Positions 18,944 to 29,877 of a stretch of 64,000 bases of DNA are shown here, in pieces. The stretch covers positions 1,054,001-1,118,000 of the forward strand of contig NZ_CP133038.1 in assembly GCF_033060595.1 (NCBI RefSeq), given 5' to 3'. The position numbers and the translations under genes are program-made. The notes under the pieces were generated by a model. That model did no database searches and was not told where the DNA came from. It saw nothing but the letters and a program-made list of their open reading frames with translations. This DNA comes from Pyramidobacter sp. YE332 (GTDB lineage Bacteria; Synergistota; Synergistia; Synergistales; Dethiosulfovibrionaceae). The first letter of the stretch is position 1. Every line of letters starts with the position of its first letter.

Positions 18944-20005
18944 TTACTTCCCGCTGTTTTTCGAGATGAACACGACGCGCATGGGCAGCCTGACGGGCCT
19001 GGACGCCGGCGGGTTGATCTCGTGGCGCCAGCGTTCCGCTCCGGAAGAGGCGTCGGGCGTCATGACGCCCAGCGGCAGTTCGCCGTCGGCCTGCATGGCC
19101 GCGAACAGCTCGCCGGTGGTCCGATTCTCCCACTGCGGTTCGATGTCGGCGGCGCGAAGGGCCGAGCCGCTGTCGGAATAAGTGAGGATGTCGCCGATGA
19201 ACGAGCTGATGCCCTGCTGTGAGGCGCAGGCGGCGACGATGTCGGCCAGCGTGCTTTCGCAGTAGACGATGTCGTCCACGTGGGCGCGGCGGGCGTGGCG
19301 CTCGTTGGCGGGATCGAGCAGTTCGACGACCGTGTAGATCTCGGGGCGCAGCGACTCGACCGCGAGGGCGGTGAGCACGGTGTGCGCGTCGAGGTCGTCG
19401 TTCGTCAGTCGGGGCTGCGGTTCGGCGAAGACGATCGCCGACTCGGCTTTTTCGATGCCGGCCTGGATCAGGCGCGCCTCGTTGGTCGGTTCGCCGGCGA
19501 CGAAAAATACGTCGTAATGCGACAGTTCCGCCGGCTTGGCGCGAGTCAGCACGGCGACCTGCCGTCCCGAGGCGGCAAGTTCCTTCAGCACGAGCTCGGC
19601 GCGGCCGTTCCAGCCGCAGAAGATCGTGTGCCCCTCGTATCTGCACGCGTTCAGTCCGAGCATGTTCTTGAGATTGTACTTCATCACGCGCGTGAGCACT
19701 TCCGACAGCACGACGCCGAGCACGGAAATGCCGACGATGGAGAGCGCGAAGACGATCACGCGCCCGACCATCGTGTGAGGGTTGTTGGCGAACTCGCCCT
19801 GGCCGATCAGCGTGAACAGGATCGTCCACAGGGCTTCGAAGACGCTGCCCTCGCCGCCGCGTTCCAGCTTCCAGTACAGATAGGCCGAGCCGGAAACCAG
19901 CGCCAGGAATCCGAGCAGGATCCAGAAAAAATACTTGTGCAGCTTGCCGGCCATGTTGGCGCCGCGCTTCAGCCCTTTGACCTTTTGGGAATAATTCGAA
20001 GCCAC
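18944..20005 (-). CDS. two-TM ion channel with RCK domain and non-canonical selectivity filter
   Basis: 353 residues from GTG 20005, chosen for GGAGGTGA just upstream. TM1 (YFFWILLGFLALVSGSAYLYW), a pore helix, then TM2 (about 85-108), then an RCK domain (HTIFCGWNGRAELVLKEL) form the MthK/GsuK layout. In the filter position the sequence reads TLIGQGE instead of TTVGYGD: the first Thr and both Gly remain, but the second Thr and Tyr are replaced. Ion selectivity is therefore uncertain. The RCK loop is GWNGRA rather than GxGxxG. An intact IS lies 115 bp upstream. A TATACT box on the minus strand near 20075 may be the remaining -10. Confidence 0.82.
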   Translation of the reverse strand: MASNYSQKVKGLKRGANMAGKLHKYFFWILLGFLALVSGSAYLYWKLERGGEGSVFEALWTILFTLIGQGEFANNPHTMVGRVIVFALSIVGISVLGVVLSEVLTRVMKYNLKNMLGLNACRYEGHTIFCGWNGRAELVLKELAASGRQVAVLTRAKPAELSHYDVFFVAGEPTNEARLIQAGIEKAESAIVFAEPQPRLTNDDLDAHTVLTALAVESLRPEIYTVVELLDPANERHARRAHVDDIVYCESTLADIVAACASQQGISSFIGDILTYSDSGSALRAADIEPQWENRTTGELFAAMQADGELPLGVMTPDASSGAERWRHEINPPASRPVRLPMRVVFISKNSGK

Positions 20006-20120
20006 AATGTCACCTCCGCAGGAGTATGCAATCTGACGTCCCCCTTCGGAACGCGCTCGGGGGACCAAAAATAAGTATAACAAAGAAACGGGAAAAATGC
20101 TTGCGGGCTTTTCTGCCCGC

Positions 20121-21460
20121 CAGGGCAATCGCTTACGAAAATCCACTCGAGGAAATTGCCATTAAGCTCACGAGAAGAAGAAAGCCGCAACGCAGAAAAG
20201 TAAGTTCATCCCAAGAAAGCCTCCCTGCGGTAGAATACAAAGAAACACCGAAAACGCCCCAAAACACCGACAGGAGGCACGAGAATGAACCAGACATTTC
20301 TGGAACTGCTGGCAGAAATTGAAGATTTCCGCACAGGCAACGCGATCCACTATCGGCTCCAGGATATCCTTCTGGTCAGCGTGCTGGCCGTGATCTGTAA
20401 CATGGATACCTATACGGAAATGGCCATGTTTGCCGATCATCAGAAGAAATATCTGGCGCCGTTCTGCGACTTCCGCCACGGCACCCCTTCTCACGATACC
20501 TTTGGCAAGGTGTTGAGCCGCCTCGATCCCCGTGTGTTGTCCGAACGCTTCAACGCCTGGATGAGCGAGCTGTACGTCCACCTGGGCAAGCTGGCGGAGT
20601 CAAGAGGCATGACCGTCGCCATCGACGGCAAGACCATATGCCGCAGCGGCAGTTCCGAACAGAAAGCCAGTCACGTGCTCACCGCTTTTGCCAGTCGGGC
20701 GCAGCTGGTCCTCGGTCAGATCAAGACCGACGAGAAGAGCAACGAGATCACGGCTATCCCCGAACTGCTGGATCTCTTTCAGGTCAAAGACACCGTCGTC
20801 ACCATCGACGCCATGGGGACGCAGAAGGACATCGCCGCCAAGATCATCGAAAAGGGCGGAGATTACGTCCTCGCCGTCAAAGGCAATCAGAAGAAACTGC
20901 ACGACGACATCATCTGGCACCTGCGCAGCGAAGCGCAGGACACAAGCACAAGAGAACTCAAAGCCAAAGGACAGTATGCCAGCACCCTGGAGAAGGATCA
21001 TGGGCGCATCGAGAGAAGAGAATGTTACCTTTCCAACGACCTGAGCTGGTTCGAAGGACTTGAAGACTGGCGAGGCATCACGGGCGTCGCCTGGATCCAC
21101 AACACCCGGAACGTCGATAACAAGACCAGCACTGAAGACCATTACTTCATCTACAGCCTGAAAGGAGCCCGGGCGCAAGACCTTCTGCGCATCAAGAGAG
21201 AGCACTGGGCGATCGAGAACAACTTACACTGGATGCTGGACATGGCCTTCAGGGAGGATGACTGTCGGGCGAGAGCGAAGAACGCGGCGGAAGTGATGAA
21301 CATTCTGCGAAAACTCGCTTTGCAGATGCTGAAGACCTGTGACACGTGCAAATGCGGGATGAGGAGCAAGCGCAAGCTCTGCGGGCTTGGCATTCCTACG
21401 GCTCTGCAGGTCTTGGGACTCGTCCCTACGGGGGTTCTTATTCCGTAAGCGATTGCCCTG
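20121..21460 (+). mobile_element. intact ISAs1-family insertion sequence
   Basis: 1340 bp bounded by perfect 17-bp terminal inverted repeats CAGGGCAATCGCTTACG (20121-20137 and, inverted, 21444-21460). It is flanked by a 10-bp direct target duplication TTCTGCCCGC (20111-20120 and 21461-21470). It carries one full-length transposase. Undamaged ends and duplication indicate a recent insertion. The target was a small hairpin, GCGGGC-TTTTCT-GCCCGC, upstream of the channel gene. Confidence 0.95.
20285..21448 (+). CDS. ISAs1 family transposase
   Basis: 387 residues. DDE-type transposase, also known as H-repeat-associated protein. The N-terminal DUF4338-like segment (LLAEIEDFRTGNAIHYRLQ) is followed by the catalytic region: D in VAIDGKTICRSG, D in VVTIDAMGTQ, and E in REHWAIENNLHWMLDMAFRED. 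ATG 20285 has ACAGGAGG upstream. The gene almost fills the element, ending 12 bp before the right inverted repeat. The second copy at 35139-36275 shares nearly identical N-terminal protein sequence but is broken. Confidence 0.95.
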   Translation: MNQTFLELLAEIEDFRTGNAIHYRLQDILLVSVLAVICNMDTYTEMAMFADHQKKYLAPFCDFRHGTPSHDTFGKVLSRLDPRVLSERFNAWMSELYVHLGKLAESRGMTVAIDGKTICRSGSSEQKASHVLTAFASRAQLVLGQIKTDEKSNEITAIPELLDLFQVKDTVVTIDAMGTQKDIAAKIIEKGGDYVLAVKGNQKKLHDDIIWHLRSEAQDTSTRELKAKGQYASTLEKDHGRIERRECYLSNDLSWFEGLEDWRGITGVAWIHNTRNVDNKTSTEDHYFIYSLKGARAQDLLRIKREHWAIENNLHWMLDMAFREDDCRARAKNAAEVMNILRKLALQMLKTCDTCKCGMRSKRKLCGLGIPTALQVLGLVPTGVLIP

Positions 21461-21504
21461 TTCTGCCCGCGGCGCGCGGAGAAACGGTTCCGCGCGCCGC
21501 GGCA

Positions 21505-21532
21505 TAAAAAACAGGCCCCGACGGCGGGGCCT
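21505..21532 (-). terminator. minus-strand terminator after the Ala/Lys-rich gene
   Basis: Arms 21512-21520 and 21524-21532 (CAGGCCCCG and its complement). On the minus strand they are followed by six Ts. A second GC hairpin (GCGGCGCGCGGA) lies beside it at about 21470-21501. Confidence 0.8.
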
Positions 21533-21546
21533 GCGAGCGGCGGTTC

Positions 21547-22943
21547 TCAGTTTTGTTTCTCGTCGTCCTTCTGGCGGAACATGTCGGGAGCGATGGTCTC
21601 TTCGGCGGTATAGTCGTTGACGTCGTCCGCCGGGGAGACGGGCTGCCGAGGCTGCGGGGGAACGGCGGGAATTTGCGGCGCGGGCGGATCCTCGGGCGTT
21701 TCCTCTTCGGGAACGCGCAGAGCGTCGAAGCGGCTTTTTGCCTTCGCGGCCAAATCCTTGGCGCCGAGCGTCACTTTGTCCTTCCAGCCGCGAAGTTTTT
21801 CGCCCAGCGGCGCGCTCTTGCCGGGCTGTTTTTCCTCGCCGGCGTTCCCTTCGTCGCGGCCGGGGCGTTCGGCGTGGTCGCGGTGCAGCGTGCTCTTGGC
21901 GTTTGCGGCGATTTTCCTGGCCTTCTCGGAAAGCTCGCCGCGCATGCTTTTGAATCGGCTGGCCGCTTTTTCGGAGAGGGCTTTCAGTTTCTCTCCGGCG
22001 CTGAGCGTCCCCTCGGCTTCGCGGGCGGCGCGGCGCTCTTCGCGTTTGGCGTCGGCCTTTTCCTTGAGGGCCCCAGACGCTCGCCGGCGTTCCGGGCGGC
22101 TTCCTTCAATCCCGTCGCGGCGCCCGAGGCGGCTTTGCCGAGGCGCTCGCCGGCGTTTTTGCCCTTCCGCGAAAGTTCCTGCATGGCGCTGGACGCGCTC
22201 TGGCCGAGTTTGTCTTTCGCGTTCTCGAAGGCTCCCGAGTCTTTGAGGTCTTTCAGCTTCTCTCCGGCGCCGCGACCGACCGAGACGAGCCCTTTGCCGG
22301 CCGCCCGGGCGACTTTGCCGGCGGCGCTGAGCGACGTGCCGAGGGCGATGCCGACGGCGTGGAAGATCCTGTTCGCCTTGGGAAACCTGTTTTCGACGGC
22401 ACGGCGAAGGGCACGCGCCCCCTCGGCGACGCCGTAGAACGCCGTGCCGAACCCTTCGGCGGCCGCTCCGGCGGCGATGCGTCCCATCTCGCGGTTCTTC
22501 TCGCTGGCAAGGCGCAGCGCGCCGCTCTTCAGGATTTCTTTCGTCTTGTTCGCCGCCGCGGGGAGCTTTTGCGGAGCGACGCTCTGTTCATCGCGGCTCG
22601 TTTCTTCGCACGGCGTCTCTTCCTCTTCGAAGTCGACGACGAGCTTCTCTTTTTTGCCGGCGTGGGCCCGGGCGCTGCGCTCGGCTGCGTCGGGCAAGGC
22701 GCTTTTGATCAGGTGCCCGATCGCGGCGAACGTCTGCGCGGCCGAACGTTTGCCCAGCTGGTCTACGGGAACGGGGCGCCCCTCGGCGACGGGAGCGTTC
22801 TTGTGGAACTTCTCGGCGACGTGGTGAAGGCCGTTTTTGATGGCGTTCATTTCCTCGTCGAAATCGTTGGGCGCGAGTTTCCTCAGCCCATGGGGCTGCG
22901 GTTTTTCTTTTTTGAGATCCTCACGGTCGGCTGACATCTGCAT
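21547..22943 (-). CDS. Ala/Lys-rich amphipathic-helix protein, frameshifted as read
   Basis: From ATG 22943 (GGAGGTAC upstream) a 319-residue frame stops at 21984, but true coding moves to another minus frame near 22071-22074. There the coding-strand run GGGG would need one more G. With that repair the reading GERLGALKEKADAKREERR continues to the stop at 21547, giving about 465 residues. The protein has no signal peptide or membrane helix. Its centre is built of repeated amphipathic helices such as GAGEKLKDLKDSG and KNAGERLGKAASG, resembling LEA- or apolipoprotein-like sequences. The acidic C-terminus carries a Pro-rich segment. Function unknown. It is divergent from thrC. Confidence 0.7.
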
Positions 22944-23161
22944 GTACCTCCTGCTTTTTCGCTGGGAAACGGCCGGCGCGAGCCGGACTGTCTGTCTTCA
23001 TGCGGTGATTTTGGCGCTGTGTGTGCGCACAACTGCCTCAACCATATATTTAAACTTGAAAACGGAGAAAAATCAACTGGCAAAGCTCATGAAATCATAT
23101 TTTTTTGCAGGATCTTTGTGGTAAGATGATTTTATCTTTCTGTCGGAACGGGGTGTTTTCC

Positions 23162-24343
23162 ATGAAAAAAGCTCTTCTGCGGTGCAAAACCTGCGGCGCC
23201 GAGTACGGCGCGGAGCGGGCGCCATTTCGCTGCGCCTGCGGCGAACCGCTCGATCTGGCGTGGGACGGAGCCGGCATCGACACGAACGAAAGATGCCAGT
23301 CGCGTCGCTACGCGGCGTTCTATCCGTTTGCGGCGGACGAGTGGCGCTCGCTGGGCGAGGGCGGCACGCCGCTCGTAAAGCTCGAGGCGCTGGGCCAGGA
23401 GCTTGGCCTGGCCGAGCTGGCGGTCAAAAACGAGAGCGCCAACCCCACCTGGTCGTTCAAGGACCGCGGCACGGCGGCCTGTATCGCCCACGCGCGGGCG
23501 CTCGGCTATACAAAAGTCGGCACGGTCTCTTCGGGCAACATGGCGGCCTCGGTGGCGGCGTACGCCGCGGCGGCGGGCATGGAGGCCTTCATTCTCGTCA
23601 AAGGCAACGTCGCCGACGAGAAACTGGCGCCGATCGCCATTTACGGGCCGCATCTGCTGCGCGTCGCCGGCCCGTACGACGCGCTGTACAGCGAAAGCCT
23701 GCGCCTCGGCGCCGAGCGCGGCATCTACTTCATGAATTCCGACGTGCCGTTTCGCGTCGCCGGCTCGCGCACGATCGCCTACGAGATCGCCGAAGAGCGC
23801 GGCTTCCGCGTCCCTGACTGGGTGATCGTGCCGGTGAGCGCGGGCGGCAACCTGCGCGGCATTATCAACGGCTTCGAGGATCTGCGGCGCGCGGGCCTGA
23901 CCGACCGCCTGCCGCGGTTCATCTGCGCGCAGACGGCCCGCGTCGCGCCCGTCGCCGCGGCCTTCGCCGCCGGCGCGGCGCGGATCAGCCGATTCCCCGG
24001 CAACGATACGATCGCCCACGCCATCGACAATCCGTTTCCGCCCAGCGGCAACCGCGTGCTGGCGGAGCTGCGCCGTCTCGGCGGCGCGGCGATGACGGCG
24101 GACGAAGGCGAGATCGTCCGCGCCCAGGCCGACCTGGCCCGTTGCGGTCTGTTTGGCCAGCCGGCGTCCTGCGTGCCGCTGGCGGTCCTGCGCCGGGCCC
24201 GCGCGGCCGGCATCGTGGCGGAGGGCGAGAGCGCCGTGCTGGTGATGACGGGCAGCGGGCTGAAGTATACGGCGGCTTTCGCGGCGCACCGCCTTAAATG
24301 GTGCGACTGCGACCTTGCGGCGCTGCCGGAGCATCTGCGATAA
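23162..24343 (+). CDS. thrC: threonine synthase
   Basis: 393 residues. PLP enzyme converting O-phosphohomoserine to threonine. The N-terminus holds a small zinc-ribbon-like motif (CKTCGAEYG, then CACG) common in this ThrC type. The PLP lysine lies in NPTWSFKDRGTAAC. SSGNMAASVAAYAA and PVSAGGNLRGI are substrate and phosphate loops, and MTGSGLKY closes the cofactor site. ATG 23162 was chosen since the upstream in-frame ATG at 23105 has no ribosome site and the zinc motif then starts at residue 8. Monocistronic, followed by the gtr cassette with its own promoter. Confidence 0.93.
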   Translation: MKKALLRCKTCGAEYGAERAPFRCACGEPLDLAWDGAGIDTNERCQSRRYAAFYPFAADEWRSLGEGGTPLVKLEALGQELGLAELAVKNESANPTWSFKDRGTAACIAHARALGYTKVGTVSSGNMAASVAAYAAAAGMEAFILVKGNVADEKLAPIAIYGPHLLRVAGPYDALYSESLRLGAERGIYFMNSDVPFRVAGSRTIAYEIAEERGFRVPDWVIVPVSAGGNLRGIINGFEDLRRAGLTDRLPRFICAQTARVAPVAAAFAAGAARISRFPGNDTIAHAIDNPFPPSGNRVLAELRRLGGAAMTADEGEIVRAQADLARCGLFGQPASCVPLAVLRRARAAGIVAEGESAVLVMTGSGLKYTAAFAAHRLKWCDCDLAALPEHLR

Positions 24344-24402
24344 TCGCGCGGCCAAAGCGCCGCCTCCGGTCGACCGAAGGGGAGGGCGTGAGAAGCGGCG
24401 CT

Positions 24403-24431
24403 TTGTCTCCCGGCTCGCCGGGGAGTATAAT
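24403..24431 (+). promoter_or_regulatory. sigma-70 type promoter of the gtr cassette
   Basis: TTGTCT at 24403-24408, a 17-nt spacer, and TATAAT at 24426-24431, 51 bp before the first gtr gene. Confidence 0.65.
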
Positions 24432-24481
24432 ATCCTGACCTGTTCGAGAAGGATGTTTCAAGAAAAGCGAGGACTTTTGCC

Positions 24482-26020
24482 ATGGAACAATCGAAGAATC
24501 CCTGCCGTCTGATCCTCCTCAGCACGCTGCTCTGGGGGCTTTTCGCGCACGGCATGATGCTGCTCAATAAATTTTCGTTCCACGACGACGCCAAGCTGGG
24601 CTTCGGCCTCGGCGCCACGGTGACGTCGGGACGGTGGATGCTCGAGGTGCTGAAGCGCGTCACCGAGTTCGTTTTCGGCGGCAGCCTCTACAGCCTGCCG
24701 CTTTTCAACGGCCTGCTGACGCTGATTCTGGTCGGTCTGGCGGCCTGCATGACGGCGAGAATATTCCGGCTGCGGCGCGTTTACAGCTGCGTGCTGCTGG
24801 CGGGCGTGATGGTGGCCTTTCCTGTGGTGACGGCGATGATGGGGTACATGTACACGGTGCCCTATTACATGATCGGTCTCGACCTGGCCGTGGCCGGCGC
24901 CTGGCTGATCTGCGACGGCGACCGGCGGCACTGGTACCGGCTGCCGGCGGGCTGCGTGCTGGCGGCCTGCGCGGTGGGCGTATATCAGTCCTGCATCCCC
25001 ATCGTGCTCAGCGTGATGTTGCTGCACATGATGATGAGTCTGCATGACGACGCCTCGGCGCGGCGCTTCGATTTCTTTTACAAGGGGCTTTCCCTGGCGC
25101 TGGCCTGTGCGCTGTTCATGGCGCTGTACCTGGCGGTGAACTGGTTCAGCCTGAAGGCCGCGGGCGCGCAGCTTTCCGATTACGAGAGCATCAACACGTT
25201 CGGCTTCGGCGGCTGGAGCGAGTATCTTGACCGCGCGGCGCGGGCCTACCGCGAGTTTTTCCTGCCGCCGCCGATGAAGATGCGCGACATGTATCCCACG
25301 GCGTCGCTGCGCTGGCTCTATCAGGCCGTGCTGTGGTTCGGCGTTCTGCTCGGGCTGGACCGGGCCGCTCAGCTGTTCCGGCGCAAACCGCGGCGCGGCT
25401 TCGAATTCCTGCTGACGCTGGCGCTGCTGCCGCTGGCAGTCAATTTTATCCACGTCATGGTGGACGTGAAGATGGTCCACTCGCTCATGGTCTACTCCAA
25501 AGTTTTCGTCTTCGTGGGCTTCATCTGCCTGCTGGAGAACGCCGCTCTGGACCGCCTCCATTATCCGCGCTGGGTCTATCGAGGCGGCATGCTGCTGATG
25601 TTCTGCGTGACGGTGCTGTACTGCCGCTTCTCCAACATCTGCTATTTCAAGGCCAACTTTCTGCAGAATCAGGCGATCAGCTACTTCACGCGGCTGGCGG
25701 CGCGCATCGAGAGCATGCCCGGCTATTCGCCCTACCTGCCCGTGGCTTTTCTGAACGAAGACGCAAAACAGGATTTCAACGCGCCCGTGATCCCGGAATT
25801 CGAACGCATTCGTCTGATTCCTTACCTGTTCAACGAGGAGTCCCCGCTGATCAACAACTACGCGTGGAAGGACTTCATGCGCATGTGGTGCGATTATTCG
25901 CCGATCGTCATCGAGAACGTGGAATCCTTCGAAAAGCTGCCCGAAGTGATGGCCATGCCGCGCTATCCTCTCGAAGGCTCGATCAGGGTCGTGAACGAGG
26001 CTATCGTCGTCAAATTTTGA
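24482..26020 (+). CDS. GtrII-type glucosyltransferase, polytopic membrane protein
   Basis: 512 residues with about ten hydrophobic helices and a C-terminal extracytoplasmic tail. It resembles the Glucos_trans_II family, whose members transfer glucose from undecaprenyl phosphate-glucose to O-antigen or other envelope polymers on the outer face of the inner membrane. Early FSFHDDAKLGFG, the GYMYTVPYYMIGL loop and VGVYQSCIPI are typical positions. It is first in a three-gene cassette with GtrB- and GtrA-like genes, whose order differs from the classic gtrA-gtrB-gtrX of phage serotype-conversion loci. The acceptor polymer cannot be deduced. Confidence 0.8.
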   Translation: MEQSKNPCRLILLSTLLWGLFAHGMMLLNKFSFHDDAKLGFGLGATVTSGRWMLEVLKRVTEFVFGGSLYSLPLFNGLLTLILVGLAACMTARIFRLRRVYSCVLLAGVMVAFPVVTAMMGYMYTVPYYMIGLDLAVAGAWLICDGDRRHWYRLPAGCVLAACAVGVYQSCIPIVLSVMLLHMMMSLHDDASARRFDFFYKGLSLALACALFMALYLAVNWFSLKAAGAQLSDYESINTFGFGGWSEYLDRAARAYREFFLPPPMKMRDMYPTASLRWLYQAVLWFGVLLGLDRAAQLFRRKPRRGFEFLLTLALLPLAVNFIHVMVDVKMVHSLMVYSKVFVFVGFICLLENAALDRLHYPRWVYRGGMLLMFCVTVLYCRFSNICYFKANFLQNQAISYFTRLAARIESMPGYSPYLPVAFLNEDAKQDFNAPVIPEFERIRLIPYLFNEESPLINNYAWKDFMRMWCDYSPIVIENVESFEKLPEVMAMPRYPLEGSIRVVNEAIVVKF

Positions 26021-26053
26021 CGACGGCGGCACGGTGCGAAAGGAGCGATAGGC

Positions 26054-27058
26054 ATGACCGAGAAGAGACAGGGAAAACGGCCGCTGTTTTCCATCGCGGT
26101 GCCGTTTTACAACGAGCAGGAGAACTTGCGGGCGTTGTACGAGCGCCTCTGCCGCGTCGTCGTTGGCGTGGAAAACTGCGACTTCGAGCTGCTTTTTGTG
26201 GACGACGGCAGCGCCGACGCCTCGCTGGACGTCGTGCGCTCCCTGGCGGCGCAGGACGCCCGCGTGCGCTACCTGAGCTTCTCGCGCAACTTCGGCAAGG
26301 AGATCGCCCTGTCGGCAGCCATCGATCATGCGCGCGGCGACGGCGCCATCTTCATGGACGCCGACCTGCAGCATCCGCCGGAGCTGATCCCGAAGCTGAT
26401 TGAGGGTTGGTTCGAGGGCTACGACGACGTGTATGCGCAGCGCCGCACGCGCGGCGGCGAGTCGGCTTTCAAAAAGCTGACGGCGAAACTGTACTATCAC
26501 GTGCTGGCGCGCTCGACGCGCATCCCCATCCAGATGGACGCCGGCGATTTCCGCCTGCTCAGCGCCCGGGCGCTGGCGGTGCTGCGGCGAATGCCCGAAC
26601 ACCAGCGCAACATGAAAAGCCTGTACAGCTGGATCGGCTTCAAAAAGAAAGCCGTGCCCGTCGACCAGGAACCGCGCCTGCACGGCGCAAGCAAGTTCGG
26701 TTTCTTCCGCCTGCTCAACCTGGCCCTGGACGGCATCACCTCGTTCACGACGGCGCCGCTGCGTCTGGCCACGATTCTCGGCGCGCTCAGCGCCGCCGTG
26801 GCGCTGCTTTCGTTCTGCTGGTTCCTGATCCGCACGGCGGTGTGGGGCAATCCCGTGCCCGGCTACCCCTCGCTGTTCTGCGGCATCCTCTTCTTCGGCG
26901 GCGTGCAGCTGCTGGGACTGGGCGTCATCGGCGAGTATCTCGGCCGCGTCTTCATGGAGACCAAAGGGCGCCCGCTCTACGTCGTGGCCGAAAGCAACGT
27001 GACTGACGAGACGCCGGACGAAACGTTCCCGAATCGCGAGGAGGCACGGCATGACTGA
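26054..27058 (+). CDS. gtrB: GtrB-type glycosyltransferase family 2 (bactoprenol glucosyltransferase)
   Basis: 334 residues. N-terminal GT-A domain (about 1-230) starts SIAVPFYNEQENL. FVDDGSADAS is the nucleotide-sugar motif, and MDADLQHPPELIPKL contains the DxD metal site. Two C-terminal membrane helices (about 240-262 and 275-300) and the GEYLGRVFMETKGRPLY ending are characteristic of GtrB/DPM1-like enzymes, which make undecaprenyl phosphate-glucose. ATG 26054 lies 33 bp after the previous stop with AAAGGAG. The stop region overlaps the gtrA start at 27051. Confidence 0.9.
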   Translation: MTEKRQGKRPLFSIAVPFYNEQENLRALYERLCRVVVGVENCDFELLFVDDGSADASLDVVRSLAAQDARVRYLSFSRNFGKEIALSAAIDHARGDGAIFMDADLQHPPELIPKLIEGWFEGYDDVYAQRRTRGGESAFKKLTAKLYYHVLARSTRIPIQMDAGDFRLLSARALAVLRRMPEHQRNMKSLYSWIGFKKKAVPVDQEPRLHGASKFGFFRLLNLALDGITSFTTAPLRLATILGALSAAVALLSFCWFLIRTAVWGNPVPGYPSLFCGILFFGGVQLLGLGVIGEYLGRVFMETKGRPLYVVAESNVTDETPDETFPNREEARHD

Positions 27059-27461
27059 GACGGAACGGGAACGGTTCCGGGAAGTCGCCGGCTACCTGTT
27101 CTTCGGCGTGCTGACGACGATCGTCAACTACGTCAGCTACTACGCGCTGACGCGCGGGCTGGGAATGGGCGTGACGGCGGCGACGGTCTGGGCCTGGGGG
27201 CTGGCGGTGCTGTTCGCGTTCGTGACCAACAAGCTCTGGGTCTTTCGCAGCCGCACGCGCGGCCTGGCGGCGCTGGGGCGCGAGCTGTCGGCCTTCGTGG
27301 CGGCGCGCCTTTTTTCCGGCCTGCTCGACGTGGGCATGATGTGGCTGTTTGCCGAGAAGCTGGGCTGGCCGGACATGTGGGTGAAAATCGGCGGCAACGT
27401 GTTCGTCACGGCGCTCAACTACGTTTTCAGCAAACGCTGGATTTTCCGCAGGCGGGGGTGA
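27051..27461 (+). CDS. gtrA: GtrA family membrane protein (putative flippase)
   Basis: 136 residues with four transmembrane helices. The opening REVAGYLFFGVLTTIVNYVS matches the GtrA/DPMS start. FVTNKLWVF and NYVFSKRWIFRRRG are the two hallmark Arg/Trp motifs. It is thought to flip undecaprenyl phosphate-glucose across the inner membrane for the GtrII-type transferase. It overlaps gtrB by 8 bp, so the cassette is translationally coupled. Confidence 0.9.
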   Translation: MTETERERFREVAGYLFFGVLTTIVNYVSYYALTRGLGMGVTAATVWAWGLAVLFAFVTNKLWVFRSRTRGLAALGRELSAFVAARLFSGLLDVGMMWLFAEKLGWPDMWVKIGGNVFVTALNYVFSKRWIFRRRG

Positions 27462-27618
27462 CGGAAAGCTGATGCTGTTTCTTGATTGAGAAGCATGGAC
27501 AGAGCTCGCTGGGCGCTGCGAGGAAGTCCAGATATTCAGGCCGGTCTCGGCCGCTGGGCGGGCTGCGCTGCTCGCTTTTGCAGAGGGCGGCAGCCGATAA
27601 AGATCGGTGATTTCATCA

Positions 27619-27646
27619 CTGACGCGGTCGTTTTTGCGAGTATAAT
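27619..27646 (+). promoter_or_regulatory. probable ftsH promoter
   Basis: TATAAT at 27641-27646 with CTGACG at 27619-27624 (16-nt spacer), 40 bp before the ftsH start. The rest of the gap after gtrA (27462-27618) holds nothing I can name. Confidence 0.5.
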
Positions 27647-27685
27647 GAAAAGCAATCAACATTTTCACATAAAGGGGGAAACGCT

Positions 27686-29509
<1,824 letters not shown>

Positions 29510-29520
29510 CTGAAGAAGAC

Positions 29521-29575
29521 GTGCGCAAAAAATTCCCGGAAGGCTGTGCGCCTTTCGGGAATTTTTTGCGCGCAC
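29521..29575. terminator. ftsH terminator
   Basis: A long nearly perfect stem: 29521-29543 pairs with 29551-29575 and contains AAAAAA and TTTTTT tracts. It starts 12 bp after the ftsH stop. Confidence 0.8.
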
Positions 29576-29722
29576 CGCGCGGGAAAATCTTTCGCGCAGC
29601 GCGTCTCGTCCGAAAAAATCGGCAAAAAGTTTTTTGAATCAAGGCTGAGTTTGACCTTTCATGACCTGTCTTAAGCCTATCAAAATGAGTCGTATCAATC
29701 ATTTATATCAATTTAAAATGAA

Positions 29723-29749
29723 TTAGCACTCGATGCTTGACAGTGCTAA
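29723..29749 (+). promoter_or_regulatory. CIRCE operator (HrcA-binding site)
   Basis: TTAGCACTC, nine bases, then CAGTGCTAA. This matches the CIRCE consensus TTAGCACTC-N9-GAGTGCTAA with one mismatch. It overlaps the -35 box of the hsp20 promoter, as expected for HrcA repression. A further half-site GAGTGCTA lies at 29753-29760. Confidence 0.92.
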
Positions 29750-29764
29750 CAAGAGTGCTATAAT
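29737..29764 (+). promoter_or_regulatory. hsp20 promoter
   Basis: Consensus TTGACA (29737-29742), 16-nt spacer, consensus TATAAT (29759-29764). The -35 lies inside the CIRCE element, so HrcA would block RNA polymerase until heat shock. Confidence 0.88.
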
Positions 29765-29877
29765 ACACTCAGAACGAAGGAGGAACGATGAAGCGAGAGA
29801 CCTCCGGACGTTCCCGCATCGTTAATATAGAAGGCGGATCCCGCACGGGGCCGCCCGATCTCGAGGAGGAAATAAAG

